Shown here in pieces: positions 63,016 through 64,000 of a DNA stretch of 64,000 nt. Source of the stretch: CANRPC01 sp964456095. Lineage in GTDB: Bacteria > Bacillota_I > Bacilli_A > RFN20 > CAG-449. Within the stretch, counting starts at the first letter, position 1. Every line of letters starts with the position of its first letter. Below the pieces are notes generated by a model, which was not told the origin of the DNA, did no database searches, and worked only from the letters and a program-made list of their open reading frames with translations. Made by a program: the position numbers and the translations under genes. The DNA is taken from the NCBI GenBank assembly GCA_964456095.1, contig CAYVZF010000001.1:1-64000 (forward strand). Reading direction: 5' to 3'.

Positions 63016-64000
63016 GTGATTTTTACAGAAATTAATATGGATCAACTAGGCTCTATTTTAATAATACTTTTAGTTTGTTCATCTATTTTTTTAATTACTA
63101 TTATAGGATTTACACTTTTTTCTTTTGCATTAACGTCAATAATAATTTATTCAAAAGTTTTTGTTAGAACAAATCCGAGTAAATGGTCGAGAGACGTATC
63201 GTCTTTAAGTGATAAAAAACAAGTCCAAATGTATAATGAAGGTGTTGAATGGATTAAGAATTATAAAGATAAATTAGAAGATGTTGATATTTATAGTGAA
63301 GGTTTTCATTTATTTGGACAATATTTAAATAATGATTCAGATAAAACAGTAATTATTATACCTGGAAGAACAGAGGGGTTAATATATTCATATTACTTTG
63401 CTAAGCCATATTATGAAGAAAAATTTAATGTTTTATTTATTGATAATAGATCACATGGACTTAGCGATGGAAGGTATAATGGACTTGGATTAAAAGAGTA
63501 TAAAGATATTCAAAATTGGGCGGTTTTTTTGAAAGAGAAATATAATAATAAAATAATTATAATTCATGGAATTTGTATTGGTGCCGCAACTGGAATATAC
63601 GCATTAACTATCGGTGAAGATAAATCGTATATTGCGGGAATTGTTACAGAAGGTTTATATGATAATTTCTATAATTCATTTAAAAATCATTTAATTGAAT
63701 TAAAAAAGCCAACCTTTCCATTCGCGGATTTAGTAATGCTATTATTTAGAATAAATGTATCTGTTAAGCCAAAAAATAATGGACCAATTAAATATATAGA
63801 TCAAGTAAATTGTCCTATTTTAATGCTTCAAAGTAATGCAGATATATATTCTCTTCCTGAAATTGCAGGGGAATTATATGATAAATGCGGTAGCAAAAAT
63901 AAAGAAATAGTTTATTTTGATGATGCTCCTCATTCTATGGTAAGACTATATCATAAAGATAAATATGATTTAGTTATTAAACAATTTTTAAAAAAGAATT
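63016..64000 (+). CDS. Membrane-anchored alpha/beta hydrolase with Cys at nucleophile position (3' end outside window)
   Basis: GTG start 6 bases after GAGGTGA. An N-terminal hydrophobic span (about 10-50) precedes an alpha/beta-hydrolase domain: IIPGRTEG (oxyanion region), DNRSHGLSDG, the nucleophile elbow HGICIGAATG with Cys187 in place of Ser, and a late His in DDAPHSMVR (about 306). Fold and positions fit a DUF-type YqkD/YbjJ-like hydrolase; a cysteine nucleophile as in dienelactone hydrolase is possible. The frame is open to the end of the window. Confidence 0.8.
   Translation, partial: MIFTEINMDQLGSILIILLVCSSIFLITIIGFTLFSFALTSIIIYSKVFVRTNPSKWSRDVSSLSDKKQVQMYNEGVEWIKNYKDKLEDVDIYSEGFHLFGQYLNNDSDKTVIIIPGRTEGLIYSYYFAKPYYEEKFNVLFIDNRSHGLSDGRYNGLGLKEYKDIQNWAVFLKEKYNNKIIIIHGICIGAATGIYALTIGEDKSYIAGIVTEGLYDNFYNSFKNHLIELKKPTFPFADLVMLLFRINVSVKPKNNGPIKYIDQVNCPILMLQSNADIYSLPEIAGELYDKCGSKNKEIVYFDDAPHSMVRLYHKDKYDLVIKQFLKKN

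Noticed and set aside
1..64000. tRNA or rRNA genes
   Set aside because: I saw no cloverleaf with a GGTTCGAATCC-type T arm and no rRNA segments in the intergenic regions.

Overview
The window comes from a low-GC, AT-rich bacterium of the Bacillota (Bacilli / Erysipelotrichia-Mollicutes side). The evidence is the gene order around dnaA (dnaN, yaaA, recF, gyrB, gyrA on one side; rpmH, rnpA, yidC, jag/khpB, mnmE, tatD, rnmV, ksgA, yabG, ispE on the other), AGGAGG ribosome-binding sites, a T-box in front of serS, a small Bacillus-type SRP RNA, and many lipoproteins with a lipobox but no outer-membrane genes. TGA is used as a stop, so this is the standard code and not the Mycoplasma code. Two runs of exactly 100 N (4789-4888 and 57864-57963) are scaffold gaps; both cut lipoprotein genes.

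Bases 1-28900 are a polysaccharide-utilisation region, almost all on the minus strand. It holds an IclR regulator, a complete CUT1-type (LplA/LplB/YtcP-like) ABC importer with two separate MsmK/UgpC-type ATPases, five uncharacterised small membrane proteins, four probable uronate-polysaccharide lyases (alginate-lyase fold, two heparinase II/III types, a PL6-like beta-helix), KdgF, an SDR reductase, a second beta-helix lipoprotein, two GLUG-repeat lipoproteins, a rhamnogalacturonan-acetylesterase-like SGNH lipoprotein, an intracellular SGNH esterase and a LamG-like surface protein. A PL1 pectate lyase lipoprotein lies apart at 32-34 kb. The logic is surface deacetylation and cleavage, import of oligouronides, intracellular exolytic cleavage, then linearisation (KdgF) and reduction (SDR) of the unsaturated monouronate. 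Two promoters in this region share one composite palindromic operator.

Bases 28900-32240 are an accessory island. It carries an HTH / AAA-ATPase / PD-(D/E)XK nuclease fusion bracketed by ~120-bp near-identical direct repeats (plus a third degenerate copy and 14-bp direct repeats in its promoter region), followed by a papain-like amidase-fold protein.

Bases 34500-61000 are mostly core genome: pepT, tadA with the SRP RNA, serS with a T-box, gyrA, gyrB, recF, yaaA, dnaN, dnaA, the replication origin (about 50.5-50.7 kb), then the divergent rpmH block through ispE, fabK and fabZ. Between dnaN and yaaA sits a 1058-residue protein that joins a complete UvrD-type helicase to a complete Pif1-type helicase. 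The last 3 kb hold a decayed transposase/ATP-binding-protein remnant, an unknown zinc-ligand-like membrane protein, a TrmR-like methyltransferase and an alpha/beta hydrolase with a cysteine nucleophile position that runs off the end.
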